Below are positions 11,860 through 24,639 of a stretch of 64,000 bases of DNA, one piece after another. Under the pieces are notes generated by a model. It had not been told where the DNA came from and searched no databases. It saw only the letters and a program-made list of their open reading frames with translations. This DNA comes from Adiantum capillus-veneris. Lineage: Eukaryota > Streptophyta > Polypodiopsida > Polypodiales > Pteridaceae. Each line of letters starts with the position of its first letter. Position 1 is the stretch's first letter. A program made the translations under genes and the position numbers. The stretch covers positions 57,292,709 through 57,356,708 of the forward strand of contig CM043971.1 in assembly GCA_014529385.2 (NCBI GenBank), written 5' to 3'.

Positions 11860-12013
11860 CTTTTAGTAGAGAGAGGAAAAAGAGCTCTTCCAATGAGAGA
11901 AGAGCTTACGTTACGTAGAAAAAAGCTTGATATTAACAAAAATATAAAAGATGCATTCAATGAGCAAACGGTCCTTGAAAAAGATACCTTCTTATTAAAT
12001 GTGAGTGTCTTTA

Positions 12014-12130
12014 TCCAAAGTCCTATATTAGACTTTTCCACCAATGGATATTTGTAACTCTCTTTTTCTCTTACAATAGAAACTCTCTAAATTTTATACA
12101 TACTAGTGTGGCCGACGGCCGAAGGCGACC

Positions 12131-12169
<39 letters not shown>

Positions 12170-13267
12170 ACCTTGTCTCGCCAGAGCTGCAGGTGCACAC
12201 AGACCGGACGCAAGAAACATTAGAAGATTTCGGAGATCATTTGGAGGGCCTTCTAAGAAATTCTATTTCTCTCTCTAGAAAAAAAAATTAAGTTCAAAAG
12301 AACAACTAAATACTCTAAAAAGTGAACCTAACTTTTCAGCATTCCTTTGAAACCGTCACTTTTGCACTAAATGCGAGTGCCTTTTTCACGAGCTCGGCGT
12401 CGCTCATTTAGAATGTTTTACGTCATCAATGAAATTTTAAAAAATCACAAAACTCTCAACTAGTGTCAAAATTTGAAGATTCTGACACCGCCAGTGCGTC
12501 TGGAACGCCCAAAAACCTAAAAATCGAATGTCTACTTACCCTTTTCTGACACCCGGAGAGAGAAATTACCAACAAACTCCTAAAAATGGGTCTTGGAATC
12601 ACGGCGCGCGAGGGACAACTTTTGTTTTTGTAAAGTGGCCTCTGCGCGCCGTGATCCACAAAAGTACTTGCCCTTTTCTGACACCCGGAGAGGGAGAAAC
12701 TACCAGAAAAACCCCTAAAAATGGGTCTTGGGATCACGGCACGCGAGGGACAACTTTTGTGGATCACAGCGCGTAGAGGTCACTTTACAAAAACAAAAGT
12801 TGTTCCTCACGCGTCGTGATCCCAAGACCCATTTTTAGGTGTTTTTTGGTAGTTTCTACCTCTCTGGGTGTCAGAAAAGGACAAGTAGACATTCAATTTC
12901 TAGGTTTTTGGGCGTTCCGGACGCACTGGCAATGTTAGAATCTTCAAATTCTGACACTAGTTGAGAGTTTTGTGATTTTTTTAAATTTCATTGATGACGT
13001 AAAATATTCTAAATGAGCGACGCCGAGCTCGTGAAAAAGGCACTCGCATTTAGTGCAAAAGTGGCCGTTTCAAAGGAATGCTGAAAAGTTCGGTTCACTT
13101 TTTAGAGTATTTAGTTGTCCTTTTGGACTTAAAAAAATTTTCTAGAGAAAGAAATAGAATCTCTTAGAAAGCCCTCCAAATGACCTCCGAAATCTTCTAA
13201 TGTTTCTTGCGTCCGGCCTGTGTGCACCTACAGCTCTGGCAAGACAAGGTCTAAGCGTGCGCGCGCG

Positions 13268-13313
<46 letters not shown>

Positions 13314-13430
13314 GGCCGCCTTCGGCCGTCGGCCACACTAGTATGTATAAAATTTAGAGAGTTTCTATTGTAAGAGAAAAAGAGAGTTACAAATATCCAT
13401 TGGTGGAAAAGTCTAATATAGGACTTTGGA
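12014..13430. repeat. 1.4-kb near-palindrome with about 650-700-bp arms
   Basis: The left end (TCCAAAGTCCTATATTAGAC) is the reverse complement of the right end, and matches continue inward almost to the centre near 12735-12760. Both arms carry the same marks in mirror order: a TGGCCGACGGCCG phrase, a CT (12134-12167) or GA (13273-13311) microsatellite, and an unusual CGAGCTCG-containing segment. The left arm has an extra tandem unit: the CTTTTCTGACACCCGG phrase starts at about 12541 and again at about 12673, a period of 132. There is no coding capacity and no clear target duplication. Candidates are a foldback transposon or a segmental inverted duplication. Transcripts would fold into a long hairpin. 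Confidence 0.85.
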
Positions 13431-13683
13431 GTAAGAAACTATAATGGCAAGCATTGTTCCAAAAAAGTGTAATCTCCAACATCTAAAGGCTCTGCCTGAG
13501 CTTGAGTCTGTTTTGTAAGTTCTATGTTGTGCTTAATACAATCCACTCACAAATTGTGAGTTTTGCAAAAAAAAAAAGTGTGTCTTAGCTTACAATAGTG
13601 CCGCTTTGATATTCAAAATTCCAATTGAAAGAAAGAGAAAAAGAAAAAGAAAAAATCTCACTTTTTAAATTTTCCTCTTGTAA

Positions 13684-13966
13684 GATGCATATCAAGGAAG
13701 TGTGGGCGGTATCAAAAATGATCCATATAAAGGAATTGTGGATGGTATCAAAAATGATTTTTCCTGAACACTGATGGCAGAACCTCATACCATCATTATC
13801 AGAGGTGAAAAGAGGTTGGATTTCGACGTAAGTAACTAAAGCCCGGGAAAAAGACTTTTGGTGTCATTTGACTCCTTTCATTGCACTAAAAGGTGTCATT
13901 AAAATTTGAGTGAAACTCAAGGATAGGCATCCATTTTAACACCTGCTTCACTCTCAACAACAAATA

Positions 13967-14013
<47 letters not shown>
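13684..14013. repeat. 45-bp tandem pair and a (CT)n microsatellite
   Basis: GGTATCAAAAATGAT with its flanks occurs twice around 13684-13760, with a period near 45. A CT tract of about 44 bases occupies 13970-14013. From 14014 to 15165 no gene is recognised. Confidence 0.7.
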
Positions 14014-14014
<1 letters not shown>

Positions 14015-15166
14015 ACCCCATTCTGTGTGTCGAGATTTACCTTCCTTTGTATGTTTTTAATGAATGCCTTACAAAATCAAGCCTTTCTGGTCCTAAGGCA
14101 AGCAAGGCTACAATTGCTTTGCATTATATCCGCCCAAGCCTCCCAACACAACACAATTCAATGGAAACTACAAGTAGTGTTAAACTGCAACTAGAAATTG
14201 CTCCTAACATTCTACTAGTACTAATACAATTCATGGTGGCAAGAAATCTTCATAGGGTCACACCACATGAAATTGAGGGCAACAACTAGTATATATGAGG
14301 CTAAGGTGCCCCCCACATGCAGGGCAGTAATTGTAAGACGAGAAAGATTTCGTTGATGTGACATGGACTCTCTCACACATGCATAAACAGGAGGGGGGTA
14401 ACTTTGGAAAAGGCAATTGCACCTCTTTGAGGGCAATTAGTCGAGGGAGGAGGAGGTAACTTGAGAACAGTTACTCCTCCTCATGTGTGTGTCCCCTAAG
14501 TTGTCATGGAAATAAGGATGTGGTCATGCGGGCACCAATGCCAATGAGATATAATTGATGCATTTACCAATAAGATATAATTGGTACACCTAGGCCATAA
14601 TCGACCTAATTGCAAAGAAACTTGCAGAGTTTTTATACATTGACAAATAAGTGATGCACATGTGACCATGCATGAGGCACAATTATCTCATGAAGTAACT
14701 GATATCGGACCTTCACTTTGACCATTGCTTAACCGATAACTTAAAGTCTTTTGTGACCGCTAGGACTAATCGCATATGCAAAATTTTTAAGCAAATATTA
14801 AAAATGTGGAACTTCCTTAGAATAAAAAGTGAACAGTTAGTGAGTGTAGTATGTTCACAGACAAGGAGACCATAATCCACAAAATCTGGACATATCGTCA
14901 CAATCCAACGAAGGACATTAGATCTTGTTTTACGGTATTCAAGAATTCTAGTAGATTTTGTTAGAAGAGTATGGTTCAAAGAATGAGGGCGGAGGACAAA
15001 GGTGAGGAAATTTCCTAGATACATCAAGGACGGGTATAACTGTTTCGTTCAACCCGGGGGAAAAGGACCGCGTAGACTAAAATAAAAGAGACGCACTTTT
15101 CCAGACTGGCGGGACGACGGCCACTGGATACGGACAAAATAGAGCCGACCACCTTCGAACTTCCGC

Positions 15167-15182
15167 GGGGGGGGGGGGGGGG
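15167..15182. repeat. G16 homopolymer
   Basis: A run of 16 G in otherwise non-coding DNA, followed 80-100 bp later by a CA microsatellite (about 15270-15289). Confidence 0.8.
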
Positions 15183-15369
15183 TTGGGAAGAGAAGGAGAA
15201 ACTTTCTGACGTGGTCGGAGCTCAAACATCGATCCAGTACAGTTTTGAACTCAAGACCTGCCATCGAACACACACACACACACACACAACGTGACATGAA
15301 ATTAGTGGGTTTTTAACATCCTCTGCAGGCCCATGAAACTATAGTCATGAACTGTCTTGTGCGCCTTGG

Positions 15370-15450
15370 TTTGGAAAATGGGGGTATCAATCCATGATCT
15401 GTCTCATGGCTTTGAAAAATGGGCGTATCAATCCATGATCTGTCTCATGG
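15370..15450. repeat. 41-bp tandem duplication
   Basis: GTATCAATCCATGATCTGTC occurs at 15384 and 15425 with matching flanks, giving a 41-bp unit in two copies. Nothing else is recognised nearby. Confidence 0.8.
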
Positions 15451-15616
15451 GTCTCTGCAGTATGATGCTTATCTCCTCCATAGCCTAGTGAGACGCGAGT
15501 AGGCCTCCCCCCACCCTCTAGCAATGACATGCTGGATCCTCCACTCTTGATAGCTCAAAGCTAGATTCGAGCTCATCGCCTATAGCTCTAGAGAGAAGTG
15601 CGATGATCAATCTACC

Positions 15617-15618
<2 letters not shown>

Positions 15619-15657
<39 letters not shown>

Positions 15658-15698
15658 TTAACGTCGTAGGAAACTATTCTCACACACACACACACACA
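15619..15698. repeat. (GA)n and (CA)n microsatellites
   Basis: A GA tract (15619-15655) and a short CA tract (about 15681-15698) lie just before the LTR fragment that begins near 15820. Confidence 0.9.
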
Positions 15699-15819
15699 GA
15701 GATTATTTTTTTAAATTCAAACGAACAAACCCAACAGAGCTCAAAGATCAATCCAAAGCCTTGCTATTCAAGAAGGAAATGGAATAACCAATCTCCCAAT
15801 CTGGGGGTTGTGGGGCCTT

Positions 15820-16588
15820 AATTGGCCAAAAATCGAAAGCTTGAACTCTGGAGCTGATTTCTGAAATTGAGCTGACTTGCCACGTGGCATTGCTGTAGGG
15901 ATTTTCGCTGCAAGTAGATTTTCACGCAAGCTTTTGAATGCACACGCTTTTGAGTCCGTGTTTTTAGCACTACAGCTTTCACGTCTTTGCTTTTGGGCAT
16001 CCCTTGTAAGTTTATAAGTGCCCTATGGCCACTCTTCTAAGAGCATATGGGCACAAAGTCTCGAAGAGAGTCGGACCATCGAGAGTTGTATTTTGTGAAG
16101 TGAAAGAATAAAGAAATACCGAAAGAGGCATCAATCTTGCTTTCTAGGGGTAGAACTCCGCCACTCGGTCTCTCACGTAAATTCTCCTTTTAAATATTGT
16201 TTTGAAGTGTTATAGTGTCGCCAAGTGTGTAGATTGCAGTTATCTCTGTGTTTCTGTCCAATCCCTCACCAGAAGGGATTAGAGTGGTATCAGAGCTCAG
16301 CTTGCTTCCTTGCCCACTGCAAATTGAAGCATGATCTTGTTGACATGGACGGTGCACCGGGAGATCAAAATGCTGAAGGAGGGAATCCATCTAGCCCTTT
16401 CACTCACAAGCAACCTGAAGAGACACATGCCAATACATGGTACGGCAATTAGTCTGTTTAGTTGAACAACAAAACCAGAGACCGAGAGATGGAAGAATTG
16501 ACTTGGAAGCTTTGCACAACTATTTGGGCACCTTAAATCATCCTGCCCCTGTTATGCCACCGCAACCATCTCAGATTAACTCCTCTTC
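15820..16588 (+). mobile_element. Element I: LTR-retroelement fossil, LTR plus gag start
   Basis: The segment has the R/U5-type core seen in the other LTRs here (AAATACCGAAAG, then GAACTCCGCC) and ends at a primer-binding site, TGGTATCAGAGC, at 16285-16296, complementary to initiator tRNA-Met. A gag-like start follows at about 16345 (MDGAPGDQNAEGG). It is incomplete and broken. The E element starts at 16589, apparently inserted into it. The gag-protease scrap at 33659-34281 has the same orientation and might be its other side, but that link is weak. Family: probably Ty3/gypsy. Confidence 0.65.
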
Positions 16589-16851
16589 TGAAACTGGCCC
16601 GTAGGGTGGTAGACTTTAGCTTTCACCCGATCTTTACAATGTTAATTTTATGACACATAGGAACTTCACGAATAAGCCATGATTGGAATTAACACTTCAA
16701 ACAAACCACGGCTTGGTAGCTAGAGCACCCTGTACGTCCCAAAGACTGGCATCCCCCTTCAGTATTTCTTTATTCTTATTGCATATAAACGATCCGAACA
16801 CTTTCACCTAACTCTCACCAAGCTGTCCAAACCTGTCCATGGTTGTGATTG

Positions 16852-17215
16852 TGTAACAAACTTGGACACTCCAAGTCAAGATTCTACCGCGACACAGCAG
16901 AGATTCACTTCAAAACAGTTCACAGTTCACAATTGATTCGACACGGCCCGGCGGAGTTCTGTGCCTAGAGATATTGGCCCCAAAGATTGGCGCCCCTTTC
17001 GGTATTTCTTTTTGTATTAATCTGTGTTCAAAGTACAAGAGAGTGGGAGGGTTCTCACTCTCAGACTCTACGTCCAGATGCTCTGAGAAGTGAGTGCCCT
17101 ATCCACGTATTTAAAGGTTACAAGGAATGCCCAAAAGCAGAGCCCCAAAAGCTATCAATGAAAAGCTTCTTAAAATAAAGCAATAGGTTCAAAAATTTAT
17201 CCAACGTAATTTCAG
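16852..17215 (-). repeat. Element A, 3' LTR region
   Basis: It aligns base for base with 21473 onward from TGTAACAAACTTGGACACTC, with about 23 differences over 360 positions counted by eye. It carries the shared GGCGCC core near 17000. Confidence 0.85.
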
Positions 17216-19790
17216 AAATCTCAAATGGCGTCTTCCTCGTCGAAGAGTGAATCGTGTTATTGTAGGCAAATTTCACCAAGGGCAAATACTTTTCCCATTG
17301 AGTCTTCTGATCCGAGATGTAAGACTTCAATAGATCCAATACGACAGAATTTGCAATCTCCGATTGCCCATCTGTCTGTGGGTGGAAAGATGACAAGAAC
17401 TGCAACCTCGTGCCAATGTTCTCCCAAATAGCCTTCCAAAACAAACTCATGAATCAGGGATCTCTGTCAGATACTATTGTCTCAGGCATACCATGTAATC
17501 TGAATATCTATGCAATGAAAAGTCTCACTAAGTAATCCGGCTAGACTGTTTTCTTCACTAGAATGAAATGAGCTTGCTTGCTAAATCTGTCATAACAGTC
17601 CAGATACCATTGTGCCCACTCTGTGTCTTTGTGAGATCAAAAATGAAATCCATAGCAATACTTTCCCAGGGGCGGGTGGAAATAGATAAAGGCTGTAACA
17701 ATCCTTGTGCTTTATGCATGTCAAACTTGACCTTCTGGCATACCAAGCAACTGTGTACAAAATCGTCCACGTCCTTCTTGAGTCTCGCCCAAAAGAAGTA
17801 TTTATCCACACCTTGCAAGGTGGTATCAATGCCGCGATGACCCGTACAGTGGCATTCAGTTAGAACCTTTTCCCTCAACGGCTGTGTAACGCGACTATAT
17901 CCTCGAAGCTTCTATGATGTATCGCGGAAATAGCCAAGACCAACGGCTTCCGCGACAAAGCATCTGCCGCCACCAAGTTCGTCTGTCCCTGCACATGGAC
18001 AATCTGGAAGTGAAATTGTGACAAGATGTTCGCCCACCGCATCTGCTTTTTCAATAGCTGCTTCTGTGACAAGTAGTAGCGTAAACTCTGGTGATCTGTG
18101 AAGACCGTAAAATCGGCTCCGAGTAGGTAATGTCGCCACTGAGTAAGAGCATGGATAACAGCCAAAAGCTCTTTCTCATACATCTGTGCTGTCAATTCCG
18201 GCCTTGAAAACAATCGGCTCTCATAGGCAATGACATGGCCTTCTTGCATTAAGACCGCACCCAGACTACGACCACAAGCATCAAAATATACTTCAAATGA
18301 CTTCTGCAAATCCGGCAAAGTCAAAATTGGTCCTATAGTCAATTTCTCTTTCAATGTCTGAAAGGCAGTCACCTCTGTGGGTCCCCATGAGGAAGGGACT
18401 CCTTTCTGTGGCAAAATATGCAAAGGTGAAGCAACCTCTGCAAACTTTCTAATGAACCACCGGTAGTAAGAGCATAAGCCCAAGAAGCTTCTAACTTCAT
18501 GGACATTCTTCAAATCGGGCCAATTACGAATAGTCTCAATCTTGGCCAGGTCCATCTGCACTCCTGCTGCTGAGACGATGTGTCCAAAAAGTGTATCTCT
18601 GGTAAGAAAAATTCACTCTTCTTTGCATTGATCACCAACTTGTGATCCCGCAATGCCTGAAAGACATGTAGCAGATGTTCTCTCTGTTTTGCCTCATCCT
18701 TGGAGAAGACAATAATGTCATCAAAGAAAGTGCCAACAAAACATCTGTACTCTCTGAAAATCATGTCCATTATTCGGTTAAAGGTCGTTGGAGCATTGGT
18801 AAGGCCAAAAGGCAACACCAAAAATTCAAATAAATCGAAGGTCGTCCAAAAAGTTGTCTTCTAGACATCTCCCGACGCAATTCGGATCTAATGATATCTG
18901 CTCTTCAAATCGATCCTACTGAAACAAGAGGAACCCTGTAGTCGGTCAAGAATATCATCGATTCTAGGAATCGGAAATCTGTTCTTGATGGTGATTTTGT
19001 TGAGAGCTGTATAGTCAATGCCTATTCTCCAAGATCCGTCTTTCTTCAAAACCAACACCGGAGAGCGGTAAGGTGAAGTACTCGGCTGGATAAGACCCTT
19101 TTCCAAGAGTTCTTTCACTTGGTTCATAATTTCTTCATTCTGGGCTCGGCTCACTCGGTAAGGTGGCCGGTTCGGTGGTGTGCTTCCTAGTATCAGATCA
19201 ATGGTATGATCCTCAAGATGAGCTGGTGGCAACTCACCTGACAGGCCCTCAGATTCCTGAAAAGCAATCGGTATGAGTGTGGAGAAAATCTTGGCATTCT
19301 TTATCAAGTTCAGACATATTTGTCCTATGTTCATCATTCAACTCTTTCAAAAAGATCAAGTAAACAAACAGACTGGATTCCATTACTTTTGAAACGGCCG
19401 AAGCCAATACAATAGGGACAAACTCGCCCTTAAGTTTCACATCAAGTACAATGTTTCGGCCCTTTTCAGTAGTCAATGTCGCTTTCTTCGCCCCATAATC
19501 GACCACGGCGTTGTTCTTATAATACCAAGGGACTCCCAGGAGGACATCACAACCTTCCAAGGGTTTTATGTAGAAGTCCTCGTGCCCCAAATACCCCTGA
19601 CAATGCAAACCGAAGTTTGCCAATGACAGGTGTAATGGCCACGTCCCTGCCAGGTGCCGCTAGAACTGCCTCTGCTTGTGGTCCCATCCGATAGGGTGTA
19701 ATCTTGAGCCGCACCGCCAATTCAGGTGAAATGAAGTTGGCCTTCGCTCCTCCATCAAAGAAAATCAGGGCTTCTTGATCTTTCACTTAG
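17118..19790 (-). pseudogene. Element A pol region (protease, RT, RNase H, integrase)
   Basis: On the minus strand the protease motif FFDGGAKANFIS is at about 19740. RT follows with IDYTALNK and a TFFDDIIVFSKDE catalytic region at about 18740. RNase H (FTDHQSLRYYL) is at about 18090, and integrase (CHCTGHRGIDTTL, then a zinc-binding CLVCQK) is at about 17850-17740. The family is Ty3/gypsy by domain order. It is a fossil copy, not an open gene. Confidence 0.85.
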
Positions 19791-19824
19791 CCCCAAGCTC
19801 GGCAAAGTTCTGTACTTTCATCAA

Positions 19825-21440
19825 TCATGCTTGGGTCGGTACCCATTCTGGAACCAGTCCTACTGTCATCTTGCCTTTTCGTCCACGTTCATCAGCTGCT
19901 TTGAAACTCTCTGGCCTTTCTTCATTTCGTTCTTTCTGTGCCTTTTTAGGGCACTTCACGGAGATGTGCCCATGTTCCCCGCATCTAAAACACTTCCCCT
20001 CTTTGATGTAGTTGGCTCTCTCCCGAAGAGTGAGCCGGGGTCGTGCATCCTTATCTTTCTTTTCTTGGGGGCTCTGTTCGGTTTTCTGAGTCATGATCTC
20101 ATCTGTGGGGTAAGTCAGACTGCCTGAATGTATGGCAAAACCCCATTTCGCATGACCCATCAGTTCTTGAATAGAATCTGACTTTTGTTCCAAGCAGTGA
20201 TCTCGGATCTCCGTAGGACGTCCGCAACAAAACCGCTCAATCTGTTCTTTCAACAAGATCTTCTTAAATGAAGAAGCTGGTAGAAAAGAGCTCCACAATC
20301 TCTCGCAATATGCGTCCAAAGAATCTCTCTTCGTCATCCGAAGATGATTCCAAGCGGTTCGTATATCTCGTTCATACTCCCGAGTCAGCCAAGAAGAAAT
20401 AAAAAGCCTTTTAAAGTTCAACCATTTTACTCGCGCTTTCTTGTTCAATAGAAGGGTGGACCACCATGTTCGAGCATTTTCCTTGAAGAAAGAGGTAGCC
20501 CTTCGAATCTTGGAGAGCTCGAAGTAATGCCCTCCAAAGAAAGCTATATCAAACTGCTCTATGAAGGCCAAAGTCCTCGAAGCATCTCGAAATCCAGAAA
20601 AAGTGTCAAACTTAATTGACTGTCCACCTTTAAATTCTCGAACTTTCTTGCTTTTATCCTCGAGGAACTCATATTGGTTGGCTTTATAGAAATGCTTCTT
20701 CTTTGCGTCAAATCTGTGATCGTCGGAGTCCGAACTATTTGAAGACGAGTCCTTTGTAGAACTGTCAGAAACTGGGCGAAACTTAGGCTTCTTTGCCTTT
20801 TTCTTGCCCTTTCCGAAGCTTTGCTTTTTGCTTCGCTTTTTCTCTTTCATGTCTTCTTCGCTCGAGTCAGAAGAGCTAGAAGAATTGTCAGAAGAAGAAG
20901 AAGAAGAAGAAGAAGAAAAACTGGATACTCCTTCAAATCGCACATGCTTCTTCTGCGTTCTTGCCGCGGCAAAAGTAGATTGACGACCCAAATAACCCAG
21001 GAAGTCAATTTCTTTCTTCTGCTTTTTGTCGTGCATTTTGGCTTTGTTGTTCGCGTCAAAAAGCTGAGTAATCCGTGTATCAACCACCTCTTCCAATTCT
21101 TGCTCTCTAAACACCCTCGGAGTAAGAGGTTTCTTGAGTGCCGGTTTGAGGGGTGGCTCTGTGGCCTTCTACCACTAGGTGTGCACTTCGTCGAAGGATG
21201 TCCGAGTCAAAAATTTAGCAAATTTCGGATCCTTCGCAAGGTTGATCATCATCGTTGTCACGTCGTCAACGAATTCTCGACGTTCCATCTCTTCAATCTC
21301 CACCTGAGTAGGCCTAGGTGGGCCATACTCTTCATGAGAATCTTCTTCGTTATCTCTTCCCGCATCTCCAAGTGCAGAGAAAGTCGACTGTTCGTTGTAG
21401 GAATCCATAAGTGTCGCGAGAAAAGGATCGGATTTCACGA
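19825..21440 (-). pseudogene. Element A gag region
   Basis: The minus strand encodes a Ser/Lys-rich linker (SSSSSS run, about 20900), a retrotransposon-gag domain (GFRDASRTLAFIEQFDIAFF, about 20560) and a CCHC zinc knuckle (CFRCGEHGHISVKC, about 19970). The close copy in element B confirms the family. It is part of a broken element. Confidence 0.85.
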
Positions 21441-21472
21441 TAGAAGAGAAATCAGCCGCGGTCTGATACCGC

Positions 21473-22008
21473 TGTAACAAACTTGGACACTCCAAGTCAA
21501 GATTCTACCGCGACACAGCAGAGATTCACTTCAAAACAGTTCACAGTTCACAATTGATTCGACACGGCCCGGCGGAGTTTCGTGCCTAGAGATATTGGCC
21601 CCAAAGACTGGCACCCCTTTCGGTATTTCTTTTTCTATTAATATGTGTTCAAAGTACAAGAGAGTGGGAGGGTTCTTACTCTCAGACTCTGCGTCCAGAT
21701 GCTCTGAGAAGTGAGGGCCCTACCCACGTATTTAAAGGTTACAAGGGATGCCCAAAAGCAAAGCCCCAAAAGCTATTAGTAAAAAGCTTCTTAAAATAAA
21801 GCAATAGGTCCAAAAGGCTACCCAGCGTAATTTCAGGAATTCCATACGCTTTTGCCACGTCATCAGCTGGTCATCGCAAAAGAAAATTTCCATACAGGCC
21901 ATCCCGCTTTTCGCGGCGCAATCACGGAGCTGCCACGTCAGCAGTGCAGCGGGTTTTCCAAGTAGGCTGCCAGTGTGTTCGGGCATGCCACATCACCGGT
22001 CTGTGACA
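21473..22008 (-). repeat. Element A, 5' LTR (536 bp)
   Basis: It reads TGTCACAGACCGG to TTTGTTACA on the minus strand and is followed by GCGGTATCAGAC, a close match to the initiator tRNA-Met primer-binding site. Target duplication GATTG lies immediately outside at 22009-22013. Confidence 0.9.
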
Positions 22009-22013
22009 GATTG

Positions 22014-23085
22014 CAGATTTTTGACACAATTTTGCCAACATAACGACACAAAAACCTTTGAAGGTCAAAAATATACACCAAGGACACTTTCCCTTGCAAT
22101 TTGAAAGCTTTTCATTGAGTTGCAGGTCAATTTCAGCGTGCTGTAATTCCCTGTTTTGGTACTGTCAGGTGCCCAAAGCCCTGTTCAAGCATCCCAAGGC
22201 TTTCCCGAGGCTCCTTGGTGTTTCTTGCAGTTTAGATGTGAAACCCTAAACCTGCATAAAAACACTGCAGGCTGTAATTTTCTGTTTTGGATCGTTTTGG
22301 GCGGAGCGAACACGTCTACGCGTGTCTTAGGTGCTCCCGCACGCAATGGGACAGTTCCCCTTTGAAATGGACCAGTTTTCACAACAGAAAACTCTCTCTA
22401 TGCGTACCTGTGGGGTATTAGCAATTAGCTAATCAGGTTCATGTACAAAAGGCTCTTGCCTTGGCAAACACGCATAAAACACCCAGAATTGTACATAGTC
22501 AACTAAGAAGCCCGACTAGTGGGACATTACCATATGTGCAAAGGGGAGAGAGAGATGCGCAAATCGTCGCGTTACATGAGACAAGGAAGAAGGCAAGCTT
22601 TCCATTAAAGTTGTGATCACCTACACCCACTATTCACACACACATTGTAGGCTCAAAATGAGCAAATCAGCCTCCTCTCTCAGTTATGGGCACCCCCTCA
22701 TGGATGAGGCTTCTGGAGAGTGGGTGTGGCCTGCAGGTTCCTCTCCTACTGCCATGTGTCCAATTTGCCTCTTTTGAGTTAATTTCCTAGTACCCACCGA
22801 CTTATAACGTGTAGCGAGGGGCCAAAATGACTTTAAAATGACCATAGACACCCTTTTACTGCTCTGTCTCAGTGTTGACTACCCGACCATCTTGTGGCGA
22901 CCTACCCTTCCTGACTGTGAGACTGAAACTCTCAACCGTCGGCGGCTGTTTCACACTGGCCACACAACGTTCGGCCATTTGTGACATTCAACAAGAGGGT
23001 CCCAAAAATCAAAATAAATCAAGGGAAAGAAACCAACAACTAAGGTTACTGGTTGCCATAGCCTCGTGACATACCCCCCTCTTGA
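22014..23085 (-). repeat. Element E LTR, U3 side, with polypurine tract
   Basis: This is the outer part of E's 3' LTR. It resembles the partial LTR F at 63010-64000 (shared CTGTGGGG, TTAGC and GGCTCTTGCC phrases). It begins TGTCACGAGG on the minus strand at 23071, next to a polypurine stretch identical in layout to that of element C (TTTCAAGAGGGGGGTA). Confidence 0.75.
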
Positions 23086-24288
23086 AATCACAAACTTCCT
23101 CGATTGCATGCCAGATATACATGCCATAGATGATTTAGAGTGATTAGCACTCTTTTATCATCACATGTATGCGCAGGAAAGGTCATGAAACATAGATACA
23201 AATGACTTAATGAAACCTTCATACTTTTGTCATTTCATCTACAATAAAAGTTAGCATAATACCTTTAGCATTTGTAGAGCAATGTCCACTTCTATTGCAC
23301 TGAATCCGTATGTACATTTGATGTGCTAGCTCCATCATTACCCCTCCTTTGAAGACGTTGAGTTAGAGCATACATAGGCTGTAACCCAAAGGCCTCGAGG
23401 TAAAGATGCAATACAATTGGCCTTGCTCTTTGACAGACCATCTCTCATTTGGACCCCTTTACCATTGGCCCCATGTTGAGATAGATCCGTAAGCACATGT
23501 CTATATTCTAACCCTTGTTCCCATTTATTATCCCACATTAAATGATCAGTTTAATACAAGAAAATCATTTGGATTGGTTAGATATTAGATTTTATGACAC
23601 ATTCCATTAAGTTTGGTCAAAATTGGTCACCAAACATGGATCACGATCCATGTACCCTACGAGTAAATTTGCCAGAAAATAAGTGCAAACTGATGATACA
23701 AGTCAATTAGGGGATCGTATGTCATAATTTCAGTGTTTGGATGCATGAAGTGGATATTCCACTTTGCATCAACAGGTGGATAGTTCTTGAACTTCACCAA
23801 ATAGCGTCTTGCAACCTGTCCCTTAACTTTTCTTTCCTTATGTGCCAAAATCTTCTCAGGTACCAAGATCTCATCAAGTTTCTCAACTTTTGGCTGATCT
23901 TCATCTAGCATATCTTCTCGCACATCACCCACAAAGGGTCTTAGAAGACTCACGTGAAACACATTATGAATCTTCCAAGTGTCACGAGATTTCAGCCTAT
24001 ACGCAACATCGATGATCTTATCAAGTACTTGAAAAGGCCCATAATAACGCATGCTGAGCTTCGGAAACAACCTTTCCTTGCCCTTCATTTTCTTTTCAAA
24101 CTGCAAGAGTACCTAATCACTAGGTGAAAACAACAATTCACGTCGGTGATGATCAGCAACCCTCTTCTCCTTTGCTTGAGTCTTCTCCAAGGCAAGCTTG
24201 ATCTTCTTATATATTTCATCCATATTCTCAACATAACGATCTGCTTCGAAAATTTTTTCCTTTGTGTGCCACCCTCGGCAATCTCAAA

Positions 24289-24388
24289 AGTTCCCTATTT
24301 TGGATACTCACATTTGAAACACGGAACGGGGATTCGGAACGGAAAATTGGGATGGGAACGGGGACCTGAAAATGGCCATTCCCTGTAA
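24289..24388. mobile_element. Small hAT-like insert (possible MITE) in element E
   Basis: About 95 bp interrupt the integrase-like sequence of E. The insert carries three GGAACGG-type words and an end reading CATAGTTACAGGG, recalling the CAGAGTTACCCGG end and GGAACG arrays of the hAT at 52068-55423. No target duplication was resolved. It is probably a fragment or miniature relative of a hAT, with moderate doubt. Confidence 0.4.
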
Positions 24389-24639
24389 CTATGAGGTAGA
24401 TAATGTTCCCACTTGCCCTTATTATCTGACACATAATATTTCGACAGATCTAAGACAACAGAATTAGTCTCTTCTGACTGCCCATCACTTTGTGGATGAA
24501 ATGAGTATGAAAACTTGAGCGGAGTGCCCATGTTTTCAAACAAGCCTCTCCAAAATAGGCTCATCATATGAGGATCACGATCACTGACAATAGACTATAG
24601 CATACCATCGTACTTGCTCTGAATGAGCCCGAGAGAAAG

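Larger units (their letters stand above)
16852..22008 (-). mobile_element. Element A: Ty3/gypsy chromovirus, nested in E's LTR
   Basis: It is flanked by the 5-bp target duplication GATTG (16847-16851 and 22009-22013). The 5' LTR is at 21473-22008 (TGTCACAG...GTTACA on the minus strand), the 3' LTR region at 16852 to about 17215, and the primer-binding site for initiator tRNA-Met just inside 21473. Gag with a zinc knuckle occupies about 19825-21440, and protease, RT, RNase H and integrase about 17118-19790. The LTRs differ by about 6% by eye, so the insertion is moderately old and younger than E. It looks broken at several points. Confidence 0.9.
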
